From positions 67,406,507-67,470,506 of the forward strand of contig OX638135.1 in the NCBI GenBank assembly GCA_951804985.1: a DNA stretch of 64,000 bases. The letters are read 5' to 3'. The stretch is from Dryomyza anilis. Lineage: Eukaryota > Arthropoda > Insecta > Diptera > Dryomyzidae. Below the pieces are notes generated by a model. The model was not told the DNA's origin. It did no database searches and saw only the letters and a program-made list of their open reading frames with translations. The position numbers and the translations under genes were made by a program. Shown here in pieces: positions 54,378 to 64,000 of this stretch; position 1 is the first letter of the stretch, and each line of letters opens with the position of its first letter.

Positions 54378-55104
54378 ATGGACTTCATGATAAAGTACGG
54401 TTTCACACTTGATTTAACAAGAAAAATTTTGAATTATGCCAACACGGAGATCCAACTCAATATTGATTGTGACCAGAGCCCGAAAATGAAACAAGTTATT
54501 GCTCATAAAAATAGAAAAATACCACCTAATTCAGAAGCAATTGTTTGGGCGAAATTAAATGGAGATTGTGGGATAAGCAAGTTGTGGGTTATTGAAGCAA
54601 ACGAAGAGCTGTATAAAAGTAACATAGTGGTAGGAAGAACACTTGTTGAGGCGGAGAAAGACAGAATTGTACCTATAAGAGTTCTCAATTTTGAAAACTC
54701 GTCAAAATTAATCAAAAAGGGAACAGTGGTAGGCCAGTGTCAAGAGGCATCAGCGATTATAAATTGCGAGTCAAATACATCAAAGGACTATGTCACACCG
54801 CAAGTAAACAAACAATCTACTCACAAGTTTATAAATGAGTGGACGAAGGATTTGGCTGCCAAAGAAAAGAGTCAAGTGCAACAGCTAATACAAATATCGG
54901 TGTATATTTGCTGAAAAGGGCCAAAAGGATGACAGAACTTCCATTGTAAAACATCGAATAGACACTGCTGATTCTAAGCCAATTCGTCAAGCACCAAGAA
55001 GAGTACCACTTGCGAAAAGAGACGAAGTGTCTTATTTGGTTAAAGAAATGCACAGAAGTGGTGTGGTGGAACAATCTGAGAGTCCATGAAGTTCACCAGT
55101 AGTA
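54378..55104 (+). pseudogene. Gypsy pol linker, copy 1, protease deleted
   Basis: It encodes the region between protease and RT (GFTLDLTRKILNYANTEIQL, IVWAKLNGDCGISKLWVIEA). The aspartic protease D-T-G segment present in copy 2 (61,140 to 61,260) is absent, because the sequence passes from zinc-knuckle DNA (AATCAA) straight to TGGACTTCATG. About 335 bp are missing relative to copy 2, not counting its SINE. A frameshift near 54,893 and a TGA at 55,087 to 55,089 also break it. Confidence 0.85.
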
Positions 55105-56721
55105 TTGGTCAAAAAGAAGGACGGTAGTACTCGGTTCTGCGTTGATTACCGAAAGCTAAATGATGTCACCAAGAAAGATAGTTATCCGATGCTTAGAATC
55201 GATGACACCTTAGATACACTATCTAATGCTAAGTGGTTTTCAACGTTGGACTTGCAAAGCGGTTACTGGCAAGTAGAAATCGATAAGAATGATCAAAAGA
55301 AGACCGCATTCAGTACTGGCGATGGACTATGGCAATTTTTGGTAATGCCGTTTGGACTATGCAATGCCCCAGCAACATTTGAGCGGTTAATGGAGCACGT
55401 ATTAAATAGTTTACACTGGAAAACATGCCTAGTATACCTTGATGACATAATTGTTATGGGCAAGGATTTCAACGAACATCTAAGAAATCTAGAGGAAGTA
55501 TTCCTTCGATTGAAGAGTGGGGGTCTACAACTTAGCCCAAAGAAATGCTCACTTTTCAAGAAAGAAGTCAAGTATCTGGGTCATCGAGTTACCACGGAAG
55601 GAGTGCATACCGATGAAGATAAAATAGTTGCAGTAAAGGAGTGGCCCAGACCGCAAAACCTACATGACCTACGAAGTTTCTTGGGGCTATGTACATACTA
55701 CAGGCGATTGGTTCCAGGTTTTGCCAATGTAGCTAGCAGTCTTCACGAGTTGACAAGAAAGAACCGCGCATTTCAATGGGGCAATGATCAAGAAAGGGCG
55801 TTTTTGAAATTAAAAGATCTGCTGTGCTCGGCACCAATTCTTGCGTATCCAATCCCAGGTGAGAAATTTATACTTGATATGGATGCGAGTGGATACGGAA
55901 TCGGCGGAGTTCTCTCTCAAGTGATCAATGGACAAGAAAAAGTGATCGCATACTACAGTAAAACCTTGTCCAAACCCGAGCGAAATTACTGTGTCACCAG
56001 GAGGGAGCTTCTTGCTGTAATCGAAAGTGTGAAAAATTTTTACAAATACCTGTACGGGCAACAGTTTCACTTGAGAACCGATCACTCTGCACTGAGATGG
56101 TTACTTCAGTTCAAAGACCCAGAAGGTCAAATTGTGCGTTGGATAGAACGATTACAGAGCTACGATTTCACCATAGAACATCGTAAAGGAGGTCATCATG
56201 GAAATGCAGATGCTCTGTCACTACGCCTATGTAAACTAGAATGCAGACATTGTTCAAGAGCGGAAGGAAAAGAAAACATAATTGACATTCGTTTGCTAAA
56301 TGTTTTGCCAGATGAAAAATGGACTCCGGAACAAATTCAAATTGATCAAAAGAGTGATCCCGACCTCACAAAAATCATGATGTTCAAGGAACAGCAAAGA
56401 AAACCAACGTGGGAAGATATAGCTGCGGACAGTCCAATAACTAAAGCTTACTGGGCACAGTGGCAGAGCATAAAGCTACAAGATGGTTGCTTATATCGTG
56501 TATGGGACAATGAAGGTGGCACATCCGCTCGAAGTTTGATTGTTGTTCCCAAGTCAAAAATAAAAGAAATATTAGCGGAATACCATGGTGGTTCTAGTGG
56601 TGGTCATTTGGGCATTAATAAAACGGTCGAGAAGGTTAAGAAACGTTTTTATTGGATTGGATGCCAAGAGACAGTCGCCGATTGGATTCGCAGTTGCCCG
56701 CAATGTGAACCAGCAAAATGA
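55105..56721 (+). pseudogene. Gypsy RT, RNase H and integrase zinc domain, copy 1
   Basis: A 538-residue frame, the longest believable coding stretch of the window. RT: MVKKKDGSTRFCVDYRKLND, FSTLDLQSGYWQVEID (first Asp), FLVMPFGLCNAPATFERLME, YLDDIIVMG (55,435 on). RNase H: FILDMDASGYGIGGVLSQ, YCVTRRELLAVIESV (catalytic Glu), LRTDHSALRWLL, EHRKGGHHGNADALS. Integrase zinc domain: EYHGGSSGGHLGINKT and SCPQCEPAK (HHCC). All RT and RNase H catalytic residues I look for are present. It ends at a TGA (56,719) in the middle of the integrase. No in-frame Met is needed upstream because it is part of a polyprotein. Confidence 0.92.
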
Positions 56722-57627
56722 CCAACAGTCAGAAGTCGCGGCAGTATGCATCAGTACAACGTGGGAGCACCATTCGAGCATATTGCCATGGATGTCGCCG
56801 GGCCGTTTCCAATCAGTGATGCGGGTAATAAGTATGTCCTTGTCGTCATCGACTACTTCAGCAAGTGGCCCGAAGTGTATCCCATGCCGAATCAAGAAGC
56901 CACAACAGTTGCGGAGGCATTAGTTAACAACTGGGTAAGCCGTTTTGGAATACCGTTAGAATTGCATTCAGATCAAGGAAGAAATTTTGAGTCTGCTGTA
57001 TTTAAAGAAGTATGCAAAGTCCTCAACATACACAAAACACGAACGACGCCTTTGCACCCGCAATCAGACGGCATGGTGGAGAGATTCAATCGGACTTTGG
57101 AAGAGTATCTCAGAAAAGTAGTTGATAAAAATCAAAAAGATTGGGATACACACATACCACTATTCCTCATGGCTTATTGAACGGCGGTTCATGATACCAC
57201 AGCAGCTTCACCATCTAAAATTGTTTTTGGAACAGACTTAAGATTACCTGCGGATTTAAAGTTTGGTGCGAGTCCTTCAGCTGGATTTCCTATACACAAT
57301 TATGTTTCCAGAAAAAGTGAAGAAATGAACAAAGTGCATCAATTTGTAAGACAGCGTACACAATTTGCGAGTGATAAGATGAAGGCCAGATACGACTTGC
57401 GCACAAATTCTGACGGATTTACGGAAGGACAACTTGTTTTGCTCTATAACCCACAAAGAAAAAAAGGATTTTCCCCTAAGCTACAAACACACTGAAAAGG
57501 ACCATATAAGATAATTAAAAGAATTAATGATGTAGTGTATCGGATTCAGAATACTGCGGGCGTTAGACGAAAAATGAAAGTAGTACATTTAGAAAGGTTG
57601 GCGCCGTATAGAGAGAGAGAGGATTAA
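56722..57627 (+). pseudogene. Gypsy integrase core and C-terminal domain, copy 1
   Basis: The core has the first Asp in IAMDVAGPFPISDAG, the second in ELHSDQGRNFES and the Glu in PQSDGMVERFNRTLEE (DD35E complete). A TGA at 57,178 follows IPLFLMAY. The C-terminal domain continues (SKIVFGTDLRLPAD, KARYDLRTNSDGF, RRKMKVVHLERLAPY) with one more TGA near 57,493. It ends at TAA 57,625. No env reading frame lies between here and the 3' LTR. Confidence 0.9.
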
Positions 57628-57651
57628 CATCTGTTCGGGACGAACAGATTT

Positions 57652-57664
57652 AGGTGGAGGGCAG
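57652..57664 (+). other. Gypsy polypurine tract
   Basis: AGGTGGAGGGCAG immediately precedes LTR-C, preceded by CTGTTCGGGACGAACAG, a near-palindrome (CTGTTCG, GG, CGAACAG with one base between) common near the 3' end of this group of insect Gypsy elements. Confidence 0.78.
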
Positions 57665-58215
57665 TGTTACGAAAAGAGGTAATTTTCTCCACTGTGCAAG
57701 CAATCAACAATTATAAATGAGACGCAAGACAATTCAGCGCACTAAGCAATGTGTTAGAAAGAGACGGAAGATCATTCAGTGCACTATGCAATGTGCGAGA
57801 AAGAGATGGAAGATCAGTACATTAAAACACATGAGTGCGAATGAGATGCCAATAGCATGCGTCATTCACGAAACGAGGAGAAGGTTCTCGAAACAAGTCG
57901 AAGCTTGTCGAAACGTGTCGAACTGATATATAAGGCCTGTTGTATATAAGGCCGCGCATCTGAGGCACTGTACTTCAGTGTGATTTAATAGTGAACTAGT
58001 GCGTCTCATGAGTGAACATTGTAAAGATAAATTGAAGTAATTCAGCAGTTGATATAAGTGATTATTCTTTAAGTTGTTATTTAAATTAATAAAGTTAATT
58101 AATACTAGTTGAAATAATACTAGTTAAAACCAAATATAAGTGCGTTTTTATTTAGTACACAATCCAGCGATACGAAGTCGTAGAACATTTTTCTGTAGAC
58201 TGAATTTTCGTAACA
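57665..58215 (+). repeat. Gypsy LTR-C
   Basis: A 551-bp LTR of LTR-A type, about 2 percent different from LTR-A by eye. It has an extra TATA motif: ATATATAAGGCCTGT is followed by GTATATAAGGCC, so the promoter has TATATAA-like boxes near 57,927 and 57,943. The initiator TCAGTG is at 57,975. Confidence 0.9.
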
Positions 58216-58778
58216 ATATATTGCAGTATTGTCGAATATATGTATTGAGGAGGAGTGTTAAAACTCGTTAATATATAGCAACACATAATATTCGATGCTA
58301 CTGTGGTCACATTAGTATTGCCATCACTGTTTTATATTCTTCTGTCAAACTATTGTTCATTTTCTTTTGCATTGTATTCATTATCCTTACTCTTGAAATA
58401 AACGTTGAGAAGTCAAGACGTGTGTCGCGCTTTTTTATTTTCTTGCTGGAACAGTTATCATACAAACAATAGTGGCAACTTATGAACATTTTCAATTTTT
58501 GGGCGATTTGACTTTTTGTTGTTTTCTTGATTTTTCATTTTGTCATTAATATATTTTGACACATTTTTGGGTTTTCAATATTTATCATTAATTTCATTAT
58601 GTTGAGTTTTCTCTGTGTACCTATTTTATCGTGGATCACTTTTTGTTAGTTTAAATAACATTTCTATGGTTACAATTACACTACCTATGAAAATAGGTTA
58701 GAGTTACATAAAAATCTTGTAAGCTGAATTTGTTTGCTATATTATGGTTCATTCAAATAATGAAAAATAAAAAAATAC
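58216..58778. repeat. Spacer X', copy of spacer X
   Basis: It repeats 47,562 to 48,124 with about three substitutions. It includes a Copia LTR (58,256 to 58,468) with its preceding polypurine tract and following ATAGT, and the TTTTCTCTGTG end of the small DNA element. The Copia LTR here is therefore a by-product of duplication and not a separate insertion. Confidence 0.93.
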
Positions 58779-59315
58779 TGTTACGAAAAGATGTAATTTG
58801 CCCATAGTGCAAGCAATCAACAATAATAAATGAGACGCAAGACAATTCAGCGCACTCAATGTGTTAGAAAGAGACGGAAGATCATTCAGATCACTGAGGC
58901 AGTGTGTGAGAATGAGATGGAAAATCAGCACATTAAAACACATGAGTGCGAATGAGATGCCAATAGCATGCGTCATTCACGAAACAAGTAGAAGGTTCTC
59001 GAAACAAGTCGAGGCTTGTCGAAACGTGTCAAACTGATGCCTGCAGTATATAAGGCAGACGCATCTGAGGCACAGCATTTCAGTTGTGATTTGATAGTGA
59101 ACTAGTGCGTCTCTTGAGTGAACAAGCTAAATTGTATAAATTCAGCAATTGATATAAGTGATTATTCTTTAAGTTGTTATTTAAATAAATAAAGTTAATT
59201 AATACTAGTTGAAATCATACTAGTTAAAACCAAATATTAGTGTGTTTTTATTTTGTACACAATCCAGAGATACGAACTCGTAGAACAGTTTTCCGTAGAC
59301 TCAATTTTCGTAACA
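58779..59315 (+). repeat. Gypsy LTR-D (5' LTR of copy 2)
   Basis: A 537-bp LTR with TATATAA at 59,047 and an initiator-like TCAGTT at 59,080. Its first 200 bp match LTR-B almost exactly. Its remainder has many private differences (GGCAGACGCATC, GAACAAGCTAAATTGTATAA). Confidence 0.9.
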
Positions 59316-59345
59316 TTAGTGTCAGAAGTAGGATTGTGATAAAAA

Positions 59346-60705
59346 ATGGTTAAATTGGAACAACTTAAAGTCGACCAGCTAAATAAGGAGCTGGCGATTC
59401 ATAATCTTCCAACTGCAGGTACGAAAGTAGAGCTACAAAAGCGTCTAATGGAAGAATTAGAGAACCAAGGCATTGATTTCACAGAGCACGAGTTTGAAGT
59501 GGAAGCTGCAACAGCGTCATCGAAAAGTGTGGATACGGGGCAAAAATTACAATCCCAATTTGGCATGAACCAGTTGCTCAGAGCAATACCACAACAGTTT
59601 AAAAAAATTCCAACAAAATGGAACAGAAGATTCAAGAAAATTCCATCAAAATGGAACAGAAACTTCAAGAAAATTCAAATCTGCTTGAGGAGAAACTCTA
59701 GAAAATTCCAACCAACATCAAGAAATAATGGAGCTATAGATGCAGGAACGTTCTAAGCAACTACTAGAAGTTTCTAATACACTCAATGGCAAAGTAAAAG
59801 ATCTTGATTAGCATGTAAGGGATATGGAAGTTAGCGTTGATGATAAAATTAATGGTATCGACCAGCAGCTCCAGAAAATGTAAAAAGATTTTGAAATGAT
59901 GCAAATAAATGGATCCTCACAACATGTTGTCAATGGTACAAAGTTGAAGTCGCCGATATACGATGAAACCACAGCGTTCAATATTTTCAAGCTGCAATTT
60001 GAGACCAAGGAACGTTCTAAGCAACGTTCTAAGCAAGACCAAGGCTGTAAGTAATCGATAGTACAATGAGGACAGCGTAGCCACACTTATCGTGGCGCTA
60101 AAAGGAGGCGCAGCCGAAGTATTGCAGACTGTTCCAGGAAGCGATAGAAATAATAACACAGCGGTTATGAGTGCATTGCTGCGCAAATATGGCAGATCTA
60201 CAGGATGGAACTGATGGGCCGAATGCAACGAAATGGTGAAACATTGCAGGCGTATGCAGCGGACGTCGAGAAGCTTACTCATTTGTCGTACGCAGATTAA
60301 ACGAGTGACTTTATAGAAAAGTGCAAGATCGAGGCCTTCGTTGGTCCGGAAACAAAACGTGCCACAGTGACAATGCCGAAAGTTACAGTTACTGAAACAG
60401 TAACCACAGCGCTAACGCAGGAGTCAGCAACTACGTTGTGCCGTCCAGCGCCAAAGGTCCGTAAATTAGATGTGGAAAATACTTCAAGTAATTTACCAAG
60501 CATTAAACAGTGGAGCTAAACCAGATTAATGGCTGCCAACCGAGACACCCAATTTAAAGGTAAATGCTACAATTGTGATTGATATGGGCATATGGAACGT
60601 GATTGTCGTAAAAAACGCAAGCGCTCAATGAATCCATTTGCAAATGAACCCCGACATGAAGAAACCCAGAATCATGTCCAAAATAACGTAAATTTTAATC
60701 AATCT
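59346..60705 (+). pseudogene. Gypsy Gag, copy 2, decayed
   Basis: The first 60 residues (MVKLEQLKVDQLNKELAIHN, then TKVELQKRLMEELENQGIDF) match copy 1. The coiled coil is shorter and frameshifted from about 59,610. GAACGTTCTAAGCAA-like pieces are duplicated near 60,010 to 60,040. The capsid part and zinc knuckle (CYNCD, then stop, then YGHMERDC near 60,570) are still visible. It cannot encode Gag. Confidence 0.82.
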
Positions 60706-60717
60706 TTAAACTAAAAC

Positions 60718-61041
60718 CGCGGTAGCCGCGGTAGCTCAGTGGTTAGTGCGTTGGACTGCGAGCCGAAAGGTCCCCGGTTCAAGCCTGGACTGGGGCTAAC
60801 AACATCTTTTCATAGAAACATTTTTCTATACCGCGCTCCTCTCGTCAGTAAATGGCAAACCTACGAGAGTAAAACCATTGCCTATGAAAAAGCTCTCACC
60901 CGCCGTTCGGATTCGGCAATAAACTGTAGGTCCCACCACTTTGAGTACAAATATAACACGCACAGCTCAAAATGGTGAGAGAGCTCGGCCGAAGTTCTAT
61001 ACAGGACTGTAGCGCCAAACTATTATATTATATTATTATTA
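60718..61041 (+). mobile_element. tRNA-derived SINE
   Basis: A 324-bp insertion flanked by TTAAACTAAAAC (60,706 to 60,717 and 61,042 to 61,053). Its head is tRNA-like: A box TAGCTCAGTGG at 60,732 to 60,742 and B box GGTTCAAGCC at 60,776 to 60,785, at tRNA spacing. A tRNA-unrelated body follows and an ATT/ATATT-rich tail ends it. Flanking duplication and tail fit LINE-mediated insertion. The first bases CGCGGTAGCCGCGGTAG repeat a short word. The anticodon arm pairs poorly, so it is not a working tRNA gene. Confidence 0.9.
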
Positions 61042-61053
61042 TTAAACTAAAAC

Positions 61054-61454
61054 GAGACAGTTCTGCGGGGCACGATCTGACTCCCATAACCGATTGCCCC
61101 ATAATCTCCATTTCACTAATTGCTCGAAAGCCAAATAGCTTAACTGTCGAAGGACTCATTGATTGTACAGCATATATGGTAACATTGGATACGGGAGATT
61201 CACACTCAATAATAAGAAGTAACCTGATTAAGGCCGAAGTAGAACCGCTTATAGAATTATGATTACAAACAGCTACAGGTGAAGAGGCCCCTATTAGAGG
61301 AAAGATTACCAAGAAAATCACTATTGGTACTACGACAGTTAAGCATGATTTTATTGTGGCGGAAATAGTAAACGAAATAATACCTGGCATGGACTCCATG
61401 ATAAGTAACGGTTTCACACTAGATTTAACAAGAAAAATTCTAAGTTATGCCAAC
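61054..61454 (+). pseudogene. Gypsy protease region, copy 2
   Basis: It encodes VEGLIDCTAYMVTLDTGDSH, with the D-T-G of a retroviral-type aspartic protease near 61,190, then IIRSNLIKAEVEPLIEL to a stop at 61,260 and IRGKITKKITIGTTTVKHDF in another frame. This domain normally cleaves the polyprotein. It is the part deleted from copy 1. Confidence 0.82.
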
Positions 61455-62109
61455 ACAGAGATCTAACTAAACATTGATTTTGACCAGAGCCCGAAAATTA
61501 AACAAGTTATCGCTCATAAAAATAGAAAAATACAACCTAATTCAGAAGCAATTGTTTGGGCGAAATTAAATGGAGATTGTGGGATAAACAAGTTTTGGGT
61601 TATTGAAGCAAACGAAGAGCTGTATAAAAGTAACATAGTGGTAGGACGAACACTTGTTGAAACGGAGAAAGACAGAATTGTACCTATAAGAGTTCTCAAT
61701 TTGGAAAACTCGTCAAAATTAATCAAAAAGGGAATAATGATAGGCCAGTGTCAAGAGGAATCAGCAATTATAAATTGCGAGTCAAATCCATCAAAGGACA
61801 CCGCAAATAAATAAACAATCTACTCACAAGTTTATAAATGAGTGGCCGAAGGATTTGGCTGCCAAAGAAAACAGCCAAGTTCAAATGCTAATTGATAAAT
61901 ATCGGTGTATATTTGCAGAAAAGGGCCAAACGGATGGCAGAACTTCCATTGTAAACCATAAAATAGACACTGGGGATTCTAAGCCAATTCGTCAAGCACC
62001 AAGAAGAGTACCACTTGCGAAAAGAGACGAAGTGTCTTATTTGGTTAAAGAAATGCACAGAAGTGGTGTGGTGGAACAATCTGAGAGTCCATGAAGTTCA
62101 CCAGTAGTA
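61455..62109 (+). pseudogene. Gypsy pol linker, copy 2
   Basis: It matches the linker of copy 1 (IVWAKLNGDCGINKFWVIEA, KSNIVVGRTLVE) with scattered changes, a stop near 61,464 and a small deletion near 61,800. From 61,976 on it becomes identical to copy 1. It ends with the TGA at 62,092 to 62,094 that copy 1 also has. Confidence 0.82.
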
Positions 62110-63655
62110 TTGGTCAAAAAGAAGGACGGTAGTACTCGGTTCTGCGTTGATTACCGAAAGCTAAATGATGTCACCAAGAAAGATAGTTATCCGATGCTTA
62201 GAATCGATGACACCTTAGATACACTATCTAATGCTAAGTGGTTTTCAACGTTGGACTTGCAAAGCGGTTACTGGCAAGTAGAAATCGATAAGAATGATCA
62301 AAAGAAGACCGCATTCAGTACTGGCGATGGCCTATGGAAATTTCTGGTAATGCCGTTTGGGCTATGTAATGTCCCAGCAACATTCGAGCGGTTAATGGGG
62401 CACGTATTGAGAGATCTACACTGGAAAACATGTCTGGTATACCTTGACGACATCATTGTCATGGGCAAGGACTTTGACGATCATCTAAGAAATTTAGAGG
62501 AAGTATTCCTTCGATTGGAAAGTGCGGGTCTACAAGTTAGCTCAAAGAAATGCTCACTTTTCAAGAAAGAAGTCAAGTATCTGGGTCATCGAGTTACTAC
62601 AGAAGGAGTGCATACCGATGAGGATAAAATAGTTGCAGTAAAGGATTAGCCCAGGCCGCAAAACCTACACGACCTACGAAGTTTCTTGGGGCTATGTACA
62701 TACGACATGCGATTTGTTCAAGGTTTTGCCAATGTTGCTGGCAGTCGTCACGAGTTGACAAGAAAGAACCGATCTTTTCAATGGGGCGATGATCAAGAAA
62801 ATGCCTTTTTGAAATTAAAAGCACTACTTTGCTCGGCACCAATTCTTGCGTATCCAATTCCAGGTAAAAAATGTGTACTGGACACGGATGCAAGTGGATA
62901 CGGAATTGGCGAAGTCCTCTCTTAAGTGATCAATGACCAAGAAAAAGTGATCGCATACTACAGTAAAATCTTGTCCAAGCCCTAGCTGAATTACTGTGTC
63001 ACCAGGAGGGAGCTTCTTTCTGTAATCGAAAGAGTGAAAAATTTCAACAAATACCTGTACGGACAACAGTTTCACTTCAGAACCGATCCCGATGCACTGA
63101 GATGGTTACTTCAGCTCAAAGCCCCAGAAGGCCAAATTGCGCGTTGGATAGAGCGATTACAGAGCTACGATTTCACCATTGAACATCGTTAAGGAAGTCA
63201 TCAAGGAAATGCAGATGCTCTGTCCCGACGACCGTGTAAACTAGAATGCAAACATTGTTCTAGAGCGGAAGGAAAAGAAAACATAATTGACATTCGTTTG
63301 CTAAATGTTTTGCCCGATGAAAAATGGACTCCGGAGCAAATTCAAATTGATCAAAAGAGTGATCCCGACCTCACAAAAATCATGATGTTCAAGGAACAGC
63401 AAAGAAAAACATTCAAGCCATCAAGACACAGTGGCAGAGTTTAAAGCTACAAGATGGTTGCTTATATCGTGTATAGGAAAATGAATATGACACATCCGCT
63501 CGAAGTTTAATTGCTGTTCCCAAGTCAAAAATAAAAGAGATATTAGCGGAATACCATGTTGGATCTAGTAGTGGTCATTTGGGCATTAATAAAACGGTCG
63601 AGAAGATAAAGAAACGTTTTTATTGGATTGGATGCCAAGAGTCAGTCGCCGATTG
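62110..63655 (+). pseudogene. Gypsy RT and RNase H, copy 2
   Basis: RT is well kept to 62,646 (FSTLDLQSGYWQVEID, MPFGLCNVPATFERLMGHVL, YLDDIIVMG). Then a TAG replaces a Trp codon (62,647), a TAA a Gln codon (62,924) and a TAG a Glu codon (about 62,983). A TAA replaces a Lys codon at about 63,190 in the RNase H tail. The connection region lacks about 70 bp near 63,410. It is non-functional. Confidence 0.88.
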
Positions 63656-64000
63656 AAAAAACAAAACGACCAACAGTCAGAAGTCGCGGCAGGATGCACC
63701 AGTAAAACGTGGGCGCACCATTCGAGCGTATTGCCATGGATGTCGCCGGGCCATTTCCAATAAATGATGCGGGTAATAAGTATGTCCTTGTCGTCATCGA
63801 CTACTTCCGCAAGTGGCCCGAAGTTTATCCCATGCCGAATCAAGAAGCCACAACAGTTGCGGATGCATTAGTTAACAACTGAGTAGGCCGTTTTGGAGTA
63901 CCGTTGGAATTGCATTCAGATCAGGGAAGAAATTTTGAGTCTGCAGTATTTAAAGAAGTTTGCAAAGTCCTCAACATACACAAATCACGAACAACGCCAT
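63656..64000 (+). pseudogene. Gypsy integrase core, copy 2, cut by window end
   Basis: The first part of the integrase core is readable (AMDVAGPFPINDAGNKYVLV, KWPEVYPMPNQEATT). A stop follows near 63,880 and the second catalytic Asp region (LHSDQGRNFES) lies near 63,910 to 63,950. The sequence ends before the catalytic Glu. Confidence 0.85.

Larger units (their letters stand above)
48125..58215 (+). mobile_element. Gypsy element copy 1 (LTR-B, interior 1, LTR-C)
   Basis: The interior runs from 52,854 to 57,664: PBS, gag, pol and polypurine tract. Order RT, RNase H, integrase is Ty3/Gypsy and no env follows. The two LTRs are clearly different (LTR-B resembles LTR-D at its ends, LTR-C resembles LTR-A), which does not happen in one simple insertion. 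The copy has therefore exchanged an LTR by recombination. The protease region is deleted at about 54,378 and several stops and frameshifts interrupt gag and pol. Confidence 0.88.
58779..64000 (+). mobile_element. Gypsy element copy 2, truncated by the window end
   Basis: Same family as copy 1, with LTR-D, a mutated PBS, gag, protease, RT, RNase H and part of integrase. It is much more decayed: gag has lost part of the coiled coil, and pol has many stops. A 24-bp deletion removes the integrase zinc-domain cysteines near 63,655. It retains the protease that copy 1 lacks, but has a SINE inserted just upstream of it. The 3' LTR lies beyond the window. Confidence 0.9.

Noticed and set aside
57181..57664. 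env gene or other third ORF in Gypsy copy 1
   Set aside because: The integrase C-terminal domain runs to 57,627 and only about 40 bp remain before LTR-C.
58256..58468. Independent Copia solo LTR insertion
   Set aside because: It is embedded in X' with the same polypurine tract upstream and ATAGT downstream as the parent copy, so it came by duplication.
60721..60795. Functional tRNA gene
   Set aside because: A and B boxes are present, but the anticodon and D arms pair poorly, there is no clean acceptor stem, and 12-bp duplications define a SINE.

Overview
The window is repetitive eukaryotic DNA, probably from an arthropod and most likely an insect. Evidence: a Copia element primed like Drosophila copia (tRNA-iMet internal PBS), Gypsy elements with a tRNA-Leu-type PBS and TATA plus TCAGT-initiator LTR promoters, a CsRn1-like Gypsy element with a tRNA-Trp PBS, hAT elements with 8-bp target duplications, and a tRNA-derived SINE. 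The species cannot be named from this sequence. I see no intact host gene, no functional RNA gene, no CRISPR array and no prokaryotic feature.

Region 1 (1 to about 35,660) is one uninterrupted tandem array of a 9-bp unit, GATCAAAAA on the + strand. It runs off the left edge of the window, so its true length is greater. The unit length is a multiple of three and five of the six phases lack stop codons, so the array produces enormous meaningless ORFs (K-R-S, K-D-Q and K-K-I on +; D-L-F and I-F-L on -). Rare variant units form landmarks that recur as blocks, which reveals a higher-order structure. Three uniform tracts of 1.5 to 1.9 kb show recent homogenisation, and the right edge (34,380 to 35,660) decays into degenerate units.

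Region 2 (35,660 to 43,159) holds a short unassigned spacer and a dead hAT transposase gene split by a minus-strand CsRn1-like Gypsy element (36,643 to 41,607; target duplication GAATA). AT-rich DNA follows and includes the left half of a small DNA element with CACAGAGAAAA ends.

Region 3 (43,160 to 47,814) is a decayed Copia element (LTR divergence about 4 percent, target duplication ATAGT). It lacks its protease core and the RT catalytic Y-x-D-D segment, and its 3' untranslated region carries a solo Gypsy LTR.

Region 4 (47,018 to 64,000) is a tandem composite: LTR-A, spacer X, LTR-B, Gypsy interior 1, LTR-C, spacer X', LTR-D, Gypsy interior 2 (cut by the window end). X and X' are about 99.5 percent identical although the two Gypsy interiors are clearly more diverged, so ectopic recombination between LTRs is the likely origin. 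LTR-B is split by a small hAT-like element (TSD GTTGATAT). That element is itself split by a 3.3-kb hAT-like element (TSD GTTTACAT) whose interior folds back on itself. Interior 2 carries a tRNA-derived SINE (60,718 to 61,041). A 355-bp stretch of the two pol regions is identical, including a shared stop codon, which points to gene conversion.

The genes here do not work together as a pathway. They are mobile-element genes, all disrupted. What the window offers is the structure of the 9-bp satellite and a readable history of nested insertion, recombination and conversion at its edge.
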